Positions 28,777-39,030 are shown, numbered from the stretch's first letter. The stretch is 64,000 nucleotides of DNA from Pseudoalteromonas marina (GCF_000238335.3 NZ_AHCB03000012.1:664007-728006); one strand, 5' to 3'. Made by a program: numbers and translations. Notes: generated by a model not told the origin, from the sequence alone.

Positions 28777-29056
28777 TACGCTAATTTTGCATTGTTTTTA
28801 ACGATTTTTTGAAACAGAGCACTGCGTAGATATTTAATTTGTTTATGCAGTTTTTTGTACGCTTATCATTTATTTTTTACACCTTTAAAATTCAAATCAT
28901 AGTTTCAATTAATTATTTAGTTACTTTTTACATTAGTTAACAATTGTACCTATTAAACTAGCTTTTTGAATGACTCTTCATTATCAAATATGTTACATTT
29001 AACTGTTTTTATATGAATAAACACTGAATAATTACAATATACGACATAGGAATGTT

Positions 29057-32000
29057 ATGTATAAAACACTTTCATCAGGATTGATAGCATTTTGCTTTTT
29101 GAACACTCTAAGTTCTCAAGCTGCTGTTTCACTGCGAATAAATAAATCATCCACCCAAGAAGTTAAGCAACTTTTAAATCAAAACGCCTCTATAGCTAAT
29201 AACCCTTCTGCAAGTTCTTATTTTGTAGAATTAGAACAACCTCAATTGAGCCTTTCACAACAAGTTAATGCATCTTCTAAAAAGATGCAGCAATACTTTT
29301 CTGGGGTTCCAGTGTGGGGTCAGCAAATTAGAGTTCAGTCTAACTCCGAACATATTAGTGGTTTTTTTGCTAAAAATATTAACTTTACATCTTTGAATAA
29401 AACCGCGAGCACCACTTTTGATCAGTCAAAGGCGGTTAAATCGTTGCTGACTAAGTCTAAATTAGATGATTCACTAGAGAGTGAAATAATAAATAATAAG
29501 CGCTACATTTATATTCATGATGGAAAAGCTTACTACGTTCGCTTAATTGAACTCAAAGTAACTGAGAATGGCATTGAAAAAATGCCAATAGGTTTAATAA
29601 GTGAATCGACTTATCAGATTTTTGAACTGTGGGACAATATTCAAAGTGTTGACGGGACAGGACCTGGTGGTAATCAAAAGATTGGCCAATATGAATACGG
29701 TACAGATAAAGACGCCTTTAATGTTACTCAAGTTGGTGAGACCTGTTTTTTAGAGAATGACAAAGTAAAAACGGTCACTATGGAATCGGGCTCTGAGCCA
29801 AGTGAAGCCTTTTCATTCACATGTGATCGTAATACACATAAAGAAATAAATGGTGCTTTTTCTCCATTAAATGACGCTCATGCATTTGGAACCGCAGTTT
29901 TTGATATGTATCAACAATGGTACAACACTGCACCGCTTACATTTCAATTGTTAATGCGAGTTCACAGTGGGGATAACTGGGAAAATGCCACCTGGAATGG
30001 CCAAGCAATGACCTTTGGTGATGGCGCTGATAGGTTTTACCCGCTGGTTTCACTTGATATTGTATCTCATGAGGTTAGTCACGGTTTTACTAGTCAAAAC
30101 TCCAATCTAATTTACTCTAATCAATCAGGCGGAATTAACGAGTCTTTCTCTGATATGGCAGGCGAAACCGCAGAATATTTTTTACGTGGTGAAACCGACT
30201 GGCTATCAGGGGCGGATATTTCAAAAGTAGATCCAGCTCTTCGTTACTTTGAAACGCCTTCATTAGATGGCGTTTCTATTGATAAAGCCAGCGATTTTTA
30301 CCCCGGCATGGATGTTCACTTTAGTAGTGGTGTTTTCAATCGTGCTTTTTTCCTGCTTTCAAATACTGAAGGTTGGGATCCTCAAAAAGCATTTGAAATA
30401 ATGCTAAAGGCAAATCAAAACTACTGGGTTAATTCAAGTGGTTTTATTGATGGTGCATGTGGTGCAATCAACTCTGCAATTGACCTAAATTATAATGCAT
30501 CTGATGTAATTTCAGCATTTAATGAAGTAGAAGTTATTTGCGATAATATTAAGTTTGTCGATACTGATTCAGATTTAATGGATGATTACTGGGAGCTTTT
30601 ATACGGACTAGACCCTTCAGATGCTGATGATGCCAATTTAGATTTAGACCAAGATGGCCTTTCTAACTTGGAAGAATACTTGGCAAATACTCTTCCAAAC
30701 TCAGTTGATACTGATGCTGATAGTTTATCTGATTACGATGAATTAAACGTCTACATGACGATGCCTAACAATGCGGATTCAGATTCTGATCGTATGCCAG
30801 ACGGTTGGGAAGTCACTTTTGCATTTAATCCACTCGATGCAGCTGATGCAGAACTTGATTTTGATGCCGATAGCTGGGCTAACTTAATTGAGTATTATGG
30901 CAACAGCGACCCAACTGATCCAAACTCTGAACCTTCTGTTTTTCCCGAAACTACCTATAACTTTGATGACGCAATAGTCCCTGAATTTTTAGTTTCTTCA
31001 AATCCTCAAGCGCCTTGGTTTATTACTGATTATGACGGTCATGATAGCTTAGTGTTATCTAGCAGTGATATTACTGATTCGCAACAAACGAGCACTGAGT
31101 TTCAATTTTTAAGTGACGAACATCGTTTTGTTAACTTTAACTACCTATTGGAAACTGAAACAAATTATGACTTTTTCAAAGTTTATATTAACGATACATT
31201 AGTCCTTGATGAGTCAGGCTTAACTGACTGGAAGGTGGCTTCTTTTCCTGTACCTGCTGGGTTCAATACAGTTAAGTTTGTGTACACTAAAGACTTTACA
31301 GTGTCTGAAGGTTTAGACGCCGTATTTATCGATAATTTATATATTGGGCCTAACTTCCCTGACTCTGATGGTGATGGTATGTCAGATATGTGGGAATTAT
31401 CATATGGTTTGGATATAAATACTGACGATTCAGCGCTAGATTTAGACAACGATGGTTTATCTAACCTTCTTGAGTTTTTAAATAACGGTTTACCTAACAA
31501 CTCAGATACTGATGGCGATTTAATGCCTGATGGGTGGGAGTATAACAACAGCCTAAATCTTACAGATGCCGCAGATGCGTCACAAGATACTGACAATGAT
31601 GGATTTACTAACCTTACAGAGTATCAAGCAAATACAGACCCTCAGTCAGATGCTTCTTACCCTGTTGCTTTAAATATCACAACGTCATTTGAAAGCGATA
31701 CACTTCCAACATGGATGATTGAATCTGTAGACTCAAGTGCACCGTGGTTTATCACAAACGACTTTGCCACACAGGGCTCACAAAGTATTCGCTCGGGGGA
31801 TATCTCTGATTCTCAGTTTAGCGGGTTTACTGTCACGGGCTTATTTGAAGAAGGGGTTTTAGCGTTCGATTATAAAATTGATTCTGAATCTTGTTGTGAC
31901 TTTTTTATGGTGACTATAGATGGCCAAGAAGTTATTGGTTTTGCTGAGCGTGGAGATTTAGAAGCACCTGAACCAACTTCATTTTTAGTTAATATTAGTG

Positions 32001-35000
32001 AAGGGGTGCATAAGATTGAGTTCAAATATACCAAAGACGGATCAGTATCAACTGATGCTGATGCAGTATGGCTTGATAACTTTGCTATGCTTCCAGTCGG
32101 TGATCAAACCGATACTGATAACGATCAAATGCCAGACTACTGGGAACTACTAAATGGTTTAAATCGTTTTGATGCAAGTGATGCACAATCTGACAATGAC
32201 GTTGACAGCCTTTCAGCCCTTGATGAGTATAACCTAGGAACAAATCCAAATTCAGCTGACACAGATTCTGATGAGTTAAGTGATGGCTATGAAGTTAATA
32301 ATGGCTTGCTACCACTTGACCCTTCGGATGCAAGTTTAGATTTTGATGCTGATGGTTACACTAATATCCAAGAGTTCTATGGGCAAAGCGTTGCTAATGA
32401 CGCAACATCAACTGTGCAGTCTTTTTCTCAGCTAAATGAAAGCTTTGAAGAAGGGCTTTTGCCAGCTATGTTTACTGAGCTTGCAGAACATACTACACAA
32501 TGGCAGCTTAATACTAATTGGTCTACTGATGGTACATCAAGTTTAAGCCTAAATACTTCTCCAGCAGGTAGCATAAGCGGCTTTGCAATTGCAGGGTTAT
32601 TTGAGGCAGGGTTCATTAATTTAGATTACTTTTCAAACAGTAACTCATCATTCCAAATTAGTGTTAACGGTACTCAGTACAATATTAAGCATTATCGCTC
32701 TCGTTTGTTAATTCCGGTAAATGATGGTTTTAATATTGTGAAGATAAAATACGAAAGTCCTTACTTAGCAGGTATGCCTTTTTCAGTTGATAATATCTCA
32801 TGGACTGCTGAGCTGGATGTAGTTAGTGACTTTGATGGCGACGGTATTCCAGATTATTGGGAAGCACAGAATGGACTAAATGCACTTGATTCTTATGATG
32901 CATCAAATGATCCAGACTACGACGGTTTATCTAACTTAAACGAGTATCAGATGTCGAGTAATCCGCTTTCTACAGATACAGATGGCGACGGTGTGCTAGA
33001 TAGTGAAGATAGTCACCCAACTGACTCTAGCTTGGGTGAAAATATAGCTCCTGTTTTTGTATCAAGTTTAGAACCAATTACTCTTGAAGCAACGTCTCAA
33101 AATACTAATGTTATAAATGTTTTTGTTCCTGAGGCAACTGATAACGGGCATTTAGAACCTTATGTTTATGCTGCTTCTGGGTCTTACTTGCCCCTTGGTG
33201 AACATCAAATTACATGGGTTGCTCGTGATTTTGTTGGTAACGAAACGACGGCTATTCAAACGGTAACCTTAGTTGACACAACGCCACCGGTTATACAAGA
33301 CTATTACTCAGTCGATGTTTATGGCAGCTCAATTGATCATATAAAAGCGGCATTATTTAACTCTAATGCTATCTACGATAGTGTATCGGATGTAGCTATT
33401 ATCGATATTGATAGCAACTTTGTGTTCAGAACGGGGGATATTTTAATTCCTGTCTCAGCCGTTGATGGAGCGGGTAATACTTCTACAGGTGAAGTAAATG
33501 CTCGTGTTTTTCCTAAGGTTAGTATCCAGCCCACTACCTATGTTTACCAAGATGGTAATGCGGTTATTGATTTATTCATAAGTGGTAAAAGCCCTTATGG
33601 TTCAGTAAGCTTTGATCTGATTGGAAATAATACTAGTAAATATATATCTACAAACCTGCATGGGCTTGTCAAGGTAGAGTTAGAACGTGAGTTCTTTGAA
33701 AATGCGTCTAATATTCGCATTAATACGAGAAGTAGTTCATTTACCGATAGAAATGATACCAGCCAGTTAGTTTTTCTAAATGAAACTGCAAAACCTGAAT
33801 TTATTACTAATCTATATCAAGATGGGAAAGTAATAAGCAATGTAGTTCAACGTGATTCGTCAGACTTTATTGTTGATGTTCATGCAGTTAATTTACCTAG
33901 TGCAGCAGCTGATAATTCAATAGAGCTTCAGCTATCATCACAAGGTGATTACTTTGTAAATAAAATTGGTCACTCAAAATGGAATATTACATTTACGCCT
34001 CAATTACTTACAGATTCTGATAATCTAGACATTGCATTCACTATAAAACAAAATAGCGAAGCTGTTGCAACGGATAAAATTAGTCTACGTGTGATTGACG
34101 CAGTTACTTTCAATGATCCTGAGTTAGATACTGATGGTGATGGTATTCCTGATGCTGAAGAAGGTGTGAGCGATGGCGATAAAGACGGCATTGTTGATTA
34201 CTTAGATAGCTCTTCTATTACGCATTCAGCTGTTTTAGATTCAGGTGATATGGTTCGTAGTATCGATGAGTTTAATCACTTGTCAGTAGGTAACATTAAA
34301 CAGGCTACTGTAACGCAAATGATTGCTGATATGTCTATTTTAGAGCAAGATTTAAGTACTTACTTTGATAGCTTAGACATTACAGAACCTCACTTTCAAG
34401 CTAAAAGTGATATTGTAAATATCCATATTACACTTTCAAACTCATCGGGTACGGCTGAGATTGCAATACCAGAGTATGTTAACTCTATTTTAAGTTCAGA
34501 AATGCAAATTCGTTTGTTATCTAATACTGGTTGGCAGTCGGTCGCAAAGCTAACTGGTAACGTGTACGAGCAAATTTGTTCAGGTTGCTTTACTTTTGCA
34601 GTAACAGACGGCAGTGAATTTGACTTAGACGGTGAAGTTAATGGTGTGATTGAATTAGTTGCTAAGTTAGCTGAAGAAAGCTTAAACCAAGCGCCTGTTT
34701 TAGATGTAACAATTCCAGCAACCATTGAAGAGCTTTCAACTACTGAGCTTGATGCGTCAGGAACAACAGACCCTGATGGTGATTTGCTAAGTTTTGAGTG
34801 GAGTATTGATCATCCTCAATTATCACTGGCGCCTTTAGAGACAGACAGTAAAGCGTCACTGACTGTAGGTGAATTAGAGGAAACGTTCACTACAGATATC
34901 ACTTTATTAATCTCAGATGGTTACGAGCAATTCACAGAGGTATTTACAGTGACCTTTATGCACGTTAATCAATTACCAGCAGTTGACTTGAGCTCATCTT

Positions 35001-35368
35001 CTTTATCGGTTGATGAGGGTAAAGACGTTAGCGTTACAGCAACTGCGACAGACAAAGAGTCATCTGAACTTACTTATAGCTGGGTTCAAACACAAGGTAT
35101 AGAAGTCGCAATTGAAGATGCTAATTCAAATACATTGTCGTTTACAGCGCCAAGTGTATCTGTAACAAGTGAACTTGGCTTTAAACTCAGCGTTTCTGAT
35201 GGTGAAGGGGAGACAGAGCAAAGTGTTATCGTTACCGTTAATGATGTACCTGTTGCACTGCCAACACCTAAAGAAGGTGATAAAAGTGGAGGGGGGTCTT
35301 TAAGTTTCTTCTTATTACTCTTAACCGCTTTGTTTGTTTATAGAAGAGCACAGTTGTTTCACAAATAA
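29057..35368 (+). CDS. Giant M4 (thermolysin-family) metalloprotease with GlyGly-CTERM tail
   Basis: A 2103-residue secreted protein. Parts in order: signal peptide (to about 23), FTP/PepSY-type propeptide (about 50-195), and the M4 catalytic domain (about 203-495) with HEVSH (H338, E339, H342) and the third zinc ligand in GGINES (E362), at thermolysin spacing. Next come alternating calcium-binding thrombospondin-3-like repeats (DTDSDLMDDYWE, DSDGDGMSDMWELSYGLD) and three jelly-roll-like modules, then HYR/Ig-like and cadherin-like domains. The end is GGGSLSFFLLLLTALFVYRR, a GlyGly-CTERM signal cut by rhombosortase after type II secretion. Such proteases degrade extracellular protein. The gene is monocistronic. 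Confidence 0.9.
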   Translation: MYKTLSSGLIAFCFLNTLSSQAAVSLRINKSSTQEVKQLLNQNASIANNPSASSYFVELEQPQLSLSQQVNASSKKMQQYFSGVPVWGQQIRVQSNSEHISGFFAKNINFTSLNKTASTTFDQSKAVKSLLTKSKLDDSLESEIINNKRYIYIHDGKAYYVRLIELKVTENGIEKMPIGLISESTYQIFELWDNIQSVDGTGPGGNQKIGQYEYGTDKDAFNVTQVGETCFLENDKVKTVTMESGSEPSEAFSFTCDRNTHKEINGAFSPLNDAHAFGTAVFDMYQQWYNTAPLTFQLLMRVHSGDNWENATWNGQAMTFGDGADRFYPLVSLDIVSHEVSHGFTSQNSNLIYSNQSGGINESFSDMAGETAEYFLRGETDWLSGADISKVDPALRYFETPSLDGVSIDKASDFYPGMDVHFSSGVFNRAFFLLSNTEGWDPQKAFEIMLKANQNYWVNSSGFIDGACGAINSAIDLNYNASDVISAFNEVEVICDNIKFVDTDSDLMDDYWELLYGLDPSDADDANLDLDQDGLSNLEEYLANTLPNSVDTDADSLSDYDELNVYMTMPNNADSDSDRMPDGWEVTFAFNPLDAADAELDFDADSWANLIEYYGNSDPTDPNSEPSVFPETTYNFDDAIVPEFLVSSNPQAPWFITDYDGHDSLVLSSSDITDSQQTSTEFQFLSDEHRFVNFNYLLETETNYDFFKVYINDTLVLDESGLTDWKVASFPVPAGFNTVKFVYTKDFTVSEGLDAVFIDNLYIGPNFPDSDGDGMSDMWELSYGLDINTDDSALDLDNDGLSNLLEFLNNGLPNNSDTDGDLMPDGWEYNNSLNLTDAADASQDTDNDGFTNLTEYQANTDPQSDASYPVALNITTSFESDTLPTWMIESVDSSAPWFITNDFATQGSQSIRSGDISDSQFSGFTVTGLFEEGVLAFDYKIDSESCCDFFMVTIDGQEVIGFAERGDLEAPEPTSFLVNISEGVHKIEFKYTKDGSVSTDADAVWLDNFAMLPVGDQTDTDNDQMPDYWELLNGLNRFDASDAQSDNDVDSLSALDEYNLGTNPNSADTDSDELSDGYEVNNGLLPLDPSDASLDFDADGYTNIQEFYGQSVANDATSTVQSFSQLNESFEEGLLPAMFTELAEHTTQWQLNTNWSTDGTSSLSLNTSPAGSISGFAIAGLFEAGFINLDYFSNSNSSFQISVNGTQYNIKHYRSRLLIPVNDGFNIVKIKYESPYLAGMPFSVDNISWTAELDVVSDFDGDGIPDYWEAQNGLNALDSYDASNDPDYDGLSNLNEYQMSSNPLSTDTDGDGVLDSEDSHPTDSSLGENIAPVFVSSLEPITLEATSQNTNVINVFVPEATDNGHLEPYVYAASGSYLPLGEHQITWVARDFVGNETTAIQTVTLVDTTPPVIQDYYSVDVYGSSIDHIKAALFNSNAIYDSVSDVAIIDIDSNFVFRTGDILIPVSAVDGAGNTSTGEVNARVFPKVSIQPTTYVYQDGNAVIDLFISGKSPYGSVSFDLIGNNTSKYISTNLHGLVKVELEREFFENASNIRINTRSSSFTDRNDTSQLVFLNETAKPEFITNLYQDGKVISNVVQRDSSDFIVDVHAVNLPSAAADNSIELQLSSQGDYFVNKIGHSKWNITFTPQLLTDSDNLDIAFTIKQNSEAVATDKISLRVIDAVTFNDPELDTDGDGIPDAEEGVSDGDKDGIVDYLDSSSITHSAVLDSGDMVRSIDEFNHLSVGNIKQATVTQMIADMSILEQDLSTYFDSLDITEPHFQAKSDIVNIHITLSNSSGTAEIAIPEYVNSILSSEMQIRLLSNTGWQSVAKLTGNVYEQICSGCFTFAVTDGSEFDLDGEVNGVIELVAKLAEESLNQAPVLDVTIPATIEELSTTELDASGTTDPDGDLLSFEWSIDHPQLSLAPLETDSKASLTVGELEETFTTDITLLISDGYEQFTEVFTVTFMHVNQLPAVDLSSSSLSVDEGKDVSVTATATDKESSELTYSWVQTQGIEVAIEDANSNTLSFTAPSVSVTSELGFKLSVSDGEGETEQSVIVTVNDVPVALPTPKEGDKSGGGSLSFFLLLLTALFVYRRAQLFHK

Positions 35369-35392
35369 CAACAGTCTAATTGTATAACTATT

Positions 35393-35424
35393 AAATCCCT
35401 TGATTGCTATCAAGGGATTTTTTT
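35393..35424 (+). terminator. Terminator of the metalloprotease gene
   Basis: AAATCCCTTGA and TCAAGGGATTT form an 11-bp stem with a six-base loop, followed by TTTT. Confidence 0.88.
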
Positions 35425-35497
35425 GCATAAATTTTAAAATAAGTAAGTAGGTTTAATGTGTTAAGCTAATTGTATTGTGACTTGTTAGGTTTCTTTA

Positions 35498-35965
35498 ATG
35501 AAGAATTATAAAGTTCTATTGTGTGTTTGTTGTTTATTTTTTGCTAACCAGTCTTTTGCTAAAACGATTTTGCCTAGTAACAAAACTAAGTTTGTTAGCT
35601 TGTTTAATAGTAAAGTTGGCGAGTATGAATTAGTTTCTGGCGATACTCGCTATTGCGATTCAGGCTCATTAATGTGGCTTGATAAAAATAATACCGATTT
35701 GGGCTTTAGACTTGGCAGTTTAATTTCTTTTATTGATTTACATAATGGTACACAAACTAATAAAGTCCCTGATTTTTGCCTAGTGACTACAAAGTTTAAA
35801 TATACGAATATTGGTTTAACAATGTATTTACGCCAAGACCGGTGTGACAATAATAACGATACATTAGATGTTAGCCGTACGCTAAATTTTGTTTCTGATA
35901 CACAGTTAGAATACTTGATTAAAAATGCTAGTGTTCAGTGCAAGTTTGAATTAAAGCGTCTATAA
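35498..35965 (+). CDS. Hypothetical periplasmic protein
   Basis: A 155-residue protein with a signal peptide (ending FANQSFA) and four cysteines in the mature part, which could form two disulphides. No family is recognised. Its last six bases overlap the end of the oppositely oriented umuC. Confidence 0.6.
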   Translation: MKNYKVLLCVCCLFFANQSFAKTILPSNKTKFVSLFNSKVGEYELVSGDTRYCDSGSLMWLDKNNTDLGFRLGSLISFIDLHNGTQTNKVPDFCLVTTKFKYTNIGLTMYLRQDRCDNNNDTLDVSRTLNFVSDTQLEYLIKNASVQCKFELKRL

Positions 35966-37222
35966 ATCGCATTTTATTTTTGGTATATCTCGCCAACGGG
36001 TTGTGTACTGAGGCGATAAAAAATCTCTGTTCATATGCCAGCGATCGTTTAATTTACTACTTGCTAAGCCCAACATACCCTTGCCGTATCGGGTATTAAT
36101 AGCATCTAAACAGCCCATTAACTTTGGGTTATCTTGTTGTGGTGAAAATAAGTCATTTTGCTGAAATTGCTCAGCGGTGAGTTCTAGTGCACCTACACCA
36201 CATTTATAAAACCGCACGCCAGGTTGGTAAATTTTTTCAAACACCTCAGACACCGCATTGGCCATAACGCAAGTATCGTTTGTTGGCATACTAAACTGAT
36301 ACATATAAGACTTTTTATAAAATACATCTTCATGAGATGAGCTAGATGCAAAAATATATAATTGCTTTGTTAGCGACTTTTGGGCTCTTAGTTTTTTGCC
36401 CACAATAGTGACATGGTTAATTAAAGCGGTTTTAAGAGCGGTTGGTTCATAAATACGCTCTCCAAAGCTGCGAGTTGAGTAAATTTCGCGTTTATCTTGG
36501 CGTACATCATCCCAGTTTAAACATACTAAGCCATTAAGCTCGCTTACTGTGCGCTCTACCACCACACTAAAAGCGCGGCGCATAGTTTTTGGGTTTTGTT
36601 GTGCAAGCTGCCATGCGGTATTTATGTTCATTATTTTTAGCTTTTTAGCTAAGCGCTTGCCAATTCCCCATACATCTTGGCAGTCCATGCGCTGTAAAAT
36701 AGCTCGCCGGCTTGCTTCGTCATTTATGACAGCAACACCGTCAAAGCCTGTTAATTTTTTAGCTGCATGATTTGCCGCTTTTGCAAGTGTAGGCGTTGGC
36801 CCAAACCCCACGCCAACGGGGAGTTTTGTTTCTCGCCATACGGTTCGTCTAATAAGGTGCCCGTAAGTATGCCAATCTTTTACAACGTTTTCGTAGCCGC
36901 TAAAGTGCAAAAACGATTCATCAATACTGTAAATATGCTGGGTATCACAAAAACGGCCAATCACACTCATCATTCGGTCGCTTAAATTAGCGTATAGTTC
37001 ATAGTTACTAGAGCGTACAACCACATTGTTTTGTTCTAGTAACTGCTTAACTTTAAAATAAGGGCCAAATTTAGGAATATTTAAACGTCGCGCAATAGGG
37101 CATACCGCACATACGCAGCCGTCGTTATTAGTGAGCACAACCACAGGTTTTGAACGAATGGCGGGATCAAATACTTTCTCGGCGCTGGCATAAAACGCCA
37201 CGGCATCGACTAAGGCATACAT
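35960..37222 (-). CDS. umuC: DNA polymerase V catalytic subunit (UmuC, Y-family)
   Basis: A 420-residue Y-family polymerase for error-prone bypass of DNA lesions. It begins MYALVDAVAFYASAE, with the first metal-binding aspartate at D6, and has the catalytic YSIDESF (D101, E102). It also has the helix-hairpin-helix block DVWGIGKRLAKKL and a UmuC-type C-terminal domain. It overlaps umuD by 14 bases and shares its SOS promoter. Length is normal for UmuC. Confidence 0.95.
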   Translation of the reverse strand: MYALVDAVAFYASAEKVFDPAIRSKPVVVLTNNDGCVCAVCPIARRLNIPKFGPYFKVKQLLEQNNVVVRSSNYELYANLSDRMMSVIGRFCDTQHIYSIDESFLHFSGYENVVKDWHTYGHLIRRTVWRETKLPVGVGFGPTPTLAKAANHAAKKLTGFDGVAVINDEASRRAILQRMDCQDVWGIGKRLAKKLKIMNINTAWQLAQQNPKTMRRAFSVVVERTVSELNGLVCLNWDDVRQDKREIYSTRSFGERIYEPTALKTALINHVTIVGKKLRAQKSLTKQLYIFASSSSHEDVFYKKSYMYQFSMPTNDTCVMANAVSEVFEKIYQPGVRFYKCGVGALELTAEQFQQNDLFSPQQDNPKLMGCLDAINTRYGKGMLGLASSKLNDRWHMNRDFLSPQYTTRWRDIPKIKCDL

Positions 37223-37623
37223 GAAAGTAACTCAGGGCTTTGGCGATGCATACGAATTGACAAACTGACTACGCCTTCAAGCTGAAATTCATCGCTAGGC
37301 GTAATATTAACGGGTTGGTATAAAGGCGAAGCCGATAGTAATCGAGCGTTTGTTTTATCAAGTAGCTTACACACAAATAAGCCATTTAAATTAGCCACAA
37401 TTACATCGCCATCTTTAGCGTGTTCTGCTCGGTCTACTACAAGTAAATCACCCTCAAAAATCCCTACTTCTTGCATAGAGCTACCCGACGCAATACCAAT
37501 AAAAGTGGCATCAGGGTGCTTTATTAATAGCTCATCAAGGGAAACGCCAAGCTCAGTGTATTGTGCGGCAGGAGATTCAAACCCGCAAATACCTGCTTCT
37601 ATATAAATAGGAATAACAAACAT
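37210..37623 (-). CDS. umuD: UmuD, SOS-response polymerase V accessory protein (S24 peptidase)
   Basis: About 137 residues. It has the self-cleavage site CG-FESPAA, the catalytic serine in IASGSSM and the catalytic lysine in NGLFVCKLL, as in E. coli UmuD. RecA-stimulated cleavage would give UmuD', which joins UmuC as polymerase V. I chose the ATG at 37623; an in-frame ATG at 37644 lies inside the LexA box and is unlikely to be used. It is followed by umuC with a 14-base overlap. Confidence 0.93.
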   Translation of the reverse strand: MFVIPIYIEAGICGFESPAAQYTELGVSLDELLIKHPDATFIGIASGSSMQEVGIFEGDLLVVDRAEHAKDGDVIVANLNGLFVCKLLDKTNARLLSASPLYQPVNITPSDEFQLEGVVSLSIRMHRQSPELLSCMP

Positions 37624-37647
37624 AAATAAACAACCAAAACACATATA

Positions 37648-37663
37648 CTGTATAAGTGTACAG
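37648..37663. promoter_or_regulatory. LexA (SOS) box of umuDC
   Basis: CTGTATAAGTGTACAG matches the gammaproteobacterial LexA consensus CTGT-N8-ACAG. It is embedded in a longer near-palindrome (37641-37670) that starts 18 bp upstream of the umuD start. Confidence 0.92.
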
Positions 37664-37706
37664 TATATGTGTTTTGTTTAACTTATGCCAAGTAATGAAG
37701 TAAAGA

Positions 37707-38126
37707 TCATTGCATATTTTTGATCATTTGCTGAGCCGTGTTTAAAAAGTCATTGATTTGCTTTGGGTTTAACGTTTTACACATTTGATCGTTTACATGT
37801 TTTTCAGCGGCCAGTAATTTTTCAAAAAGCACGGCACCCTGATCGGTAAACGTTAAAATAAAACAGCGCTTATCGTGTTCGCTGGCACACTTATTTATAA
37901 GCTTTAAAGCTATAAGTTCTTTTACAAGCCGCGCTATTTGAGCCTTATCTCGTTGGGTTTTATTCACAATGTCGTTTGCTGTGCACTGCGAAGTACTTGC
38001 AATAATATGCAAGCAACGTACATGCATTGCATTTAAACCGAGCTCGCTGGCATTAATGGCTTCGCGTATGGTTACCCGGTAGTTTTGCATTAACATAAAT
38101 AGCGTATTGGCTAAAGAGGTGTTCAT
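37707..38126 (-). CDS. MarR-family transcriptional regulator
   Basis: About 139 residues with a winged helix-turn-helix of the MarR family: LNAMHVRCLHIIAS, CTANDIVNKTQRDKAQIARLVKEL as recognition region, then the wing and a C-terminal dimerisation helix. I set the start at 38126, where GGAA precedes the ATG; the longer in-frame reading would run through the divergent promoter. It is divergent from the siderophore-interacting protein gene, and two palindromes in between are likely its operators. Confidence 0.88.
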   Translation of the reverse strand: MNTSLANTLFMLMQNYRVTIREAINASELGLNAMHVRCLHIIASTSQCTANDIVNKTQRDKAQIARLVKELIALKLINKCASEHDKRCFILTFTDQGAVLFEKLLAAEKHVNDQMCKTLNPKQINDFLNTAQQMIKNMQ

Positions 38127-38142
38127 AATACATTCCAAATGG

Positions 38143-38183
38143 TTGACAAAGTCAATTAAATCTATATAGTTGATTTTATCAAC
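38143..38183. promoter_or_regulatory. Divergent promoter with paired MarR-type operators
   Basis: Two short palindromes, TTGACAAAGTCAA (38143-38155) and GTTGATTTTATCAAC (38169-38183), are centred 27 bp apart. The rightward promoter reads TTGACA, 16 bp, TATAGT, so one palindrome covers the -35 and the other touches the -10. A leftward TTGATA lies in the second palindrome. This is what one expects of a MarR operator region that controls both genes. Confidence 0.7.
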
Positions 38184-38248
38184 CAATGGGGCGTTGTGCA
38201 ATGTCTGCTTTATAAAGCAGTGATTTTTAATCAATGAGGTTAATTTAT

Positions 38249-38992
38249 ATGGCAAAAAAAGTACGCAAAGCAACAGTATTAAGCACACAGCAAATAACCC
38301 CGCATTTACAACGTATAGTTTTAGGCTCTGAAGAGTTTACAGATTTAACTTCCGATCACATTGGCAGTTATGTAAAAGTGCTTATTCCAAAAAACGGTGT
38401 GGCCGACTTCAATTTAAAAACGGCGTGTATGCGTTCGTACACAATACAAAATGTAAATAAAAGTAATGGTGCAATTACGCTCGATTTTGTTATTAATATG
38501 CACCAAGGCTCTGCAACTAAATGGGCAAAAGCCGCTAAAGTAGGTGATGAACTGGCTATTGCAGGCCCTGGTCCTAAAAAGCTTGAAAATTACCAGCACT
38601 CACATTATGTGTTACTAGGCGATTTGACCTCAGTAAACGCTATAAAAGGCTACATTAAGCAATTGCCAATAAACGCCAAAATTGACGCGTTTATTCATGC
38701 CCCAACTGATGCGGATATAATCAGCTTAGATTCAACGCGTCAGGCCACTTGGTTAATAACTACAACGCCAGAGGTTGAGATGGCTAATGCATTAACCACA
38801 CTACAGCATTATGAACAGCCACCTATTGTATTTATGGCACTTGAAGCTGGGCTAGTGCGTGAGCTTAAAGCAGCATTAACTAACACGCATTCAATACCAA
38901 GGGGCAACATAGTGGCATCAGGTTACTGGAAAAAAGGCTTAAATTCAGAAAACTACAAGTTAGAGCGCCAAGCTAATAAACAAACGGCTTAA
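38249..38992 (+). CDS. Siderophore-interacting protein (FAD-dependent ferric reductase family)
   Basis: About 247 residues. It has an N-terminal FAD-binding domain with the family motif MRSYTIQN (RxYTxR-like) and GSATKWAKAAKVGDELAIAGPG, and a C-terminal NAD(P)H-binding part ending GNIVASGYWKKGLN, as in ViuB/SIP proteins that reduce Fe3+-siderophores in the cytoplasm. The start is 38249, with GAGG nine bases upstream. It is unusual in being controlled by a neighbouring MarR protein rather than an evident Fur box. Confidence 0.88.
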   Translation: MAKKVRKATVLSTQQITPHLQRIVLGSEEFTDLTSDHIGSYVKVLIPKNGVADFNLKTACMRSYTIQNVNKSNGAITLDFVINMHQGSATKWAKAAKVGDELAIAGPGPKKLENYQHSHYVLLGDLTSVNAIKGYIKQLPINAKIDAFIHAPTDADIISLDSTRQATWLITTTPEVEMANALTTLQHYEQPPIVFMALEAGLVRELKAALTNTHSIPRGNIVASGYWKKGLNSENYKLERQANKQTA

Positions 38993-38998
38993 TTCTTT

Positions 38999-39030
38999 AT
39001 AGCTAAGTAAAATAGGTTACTTAGCTATTT
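38999..39030 (+). terminator. Terminator of the siderophore-interacting protein gene
   Basis: ATAGCTAAGTAA and TTACTTAGCTAT form a 12-bp stem with a six-base loop, followed by TT. The remaining gap to 39321 is AT-rich and shows no further gene or clear signal. Confidence 0.75.

Noticed and set aside
37624..37644. N-terminal extension of umuD from ATG 37644
   Set aside because: The start lies within the LexA box; 37623 gives the normal UmuD N-terminus.
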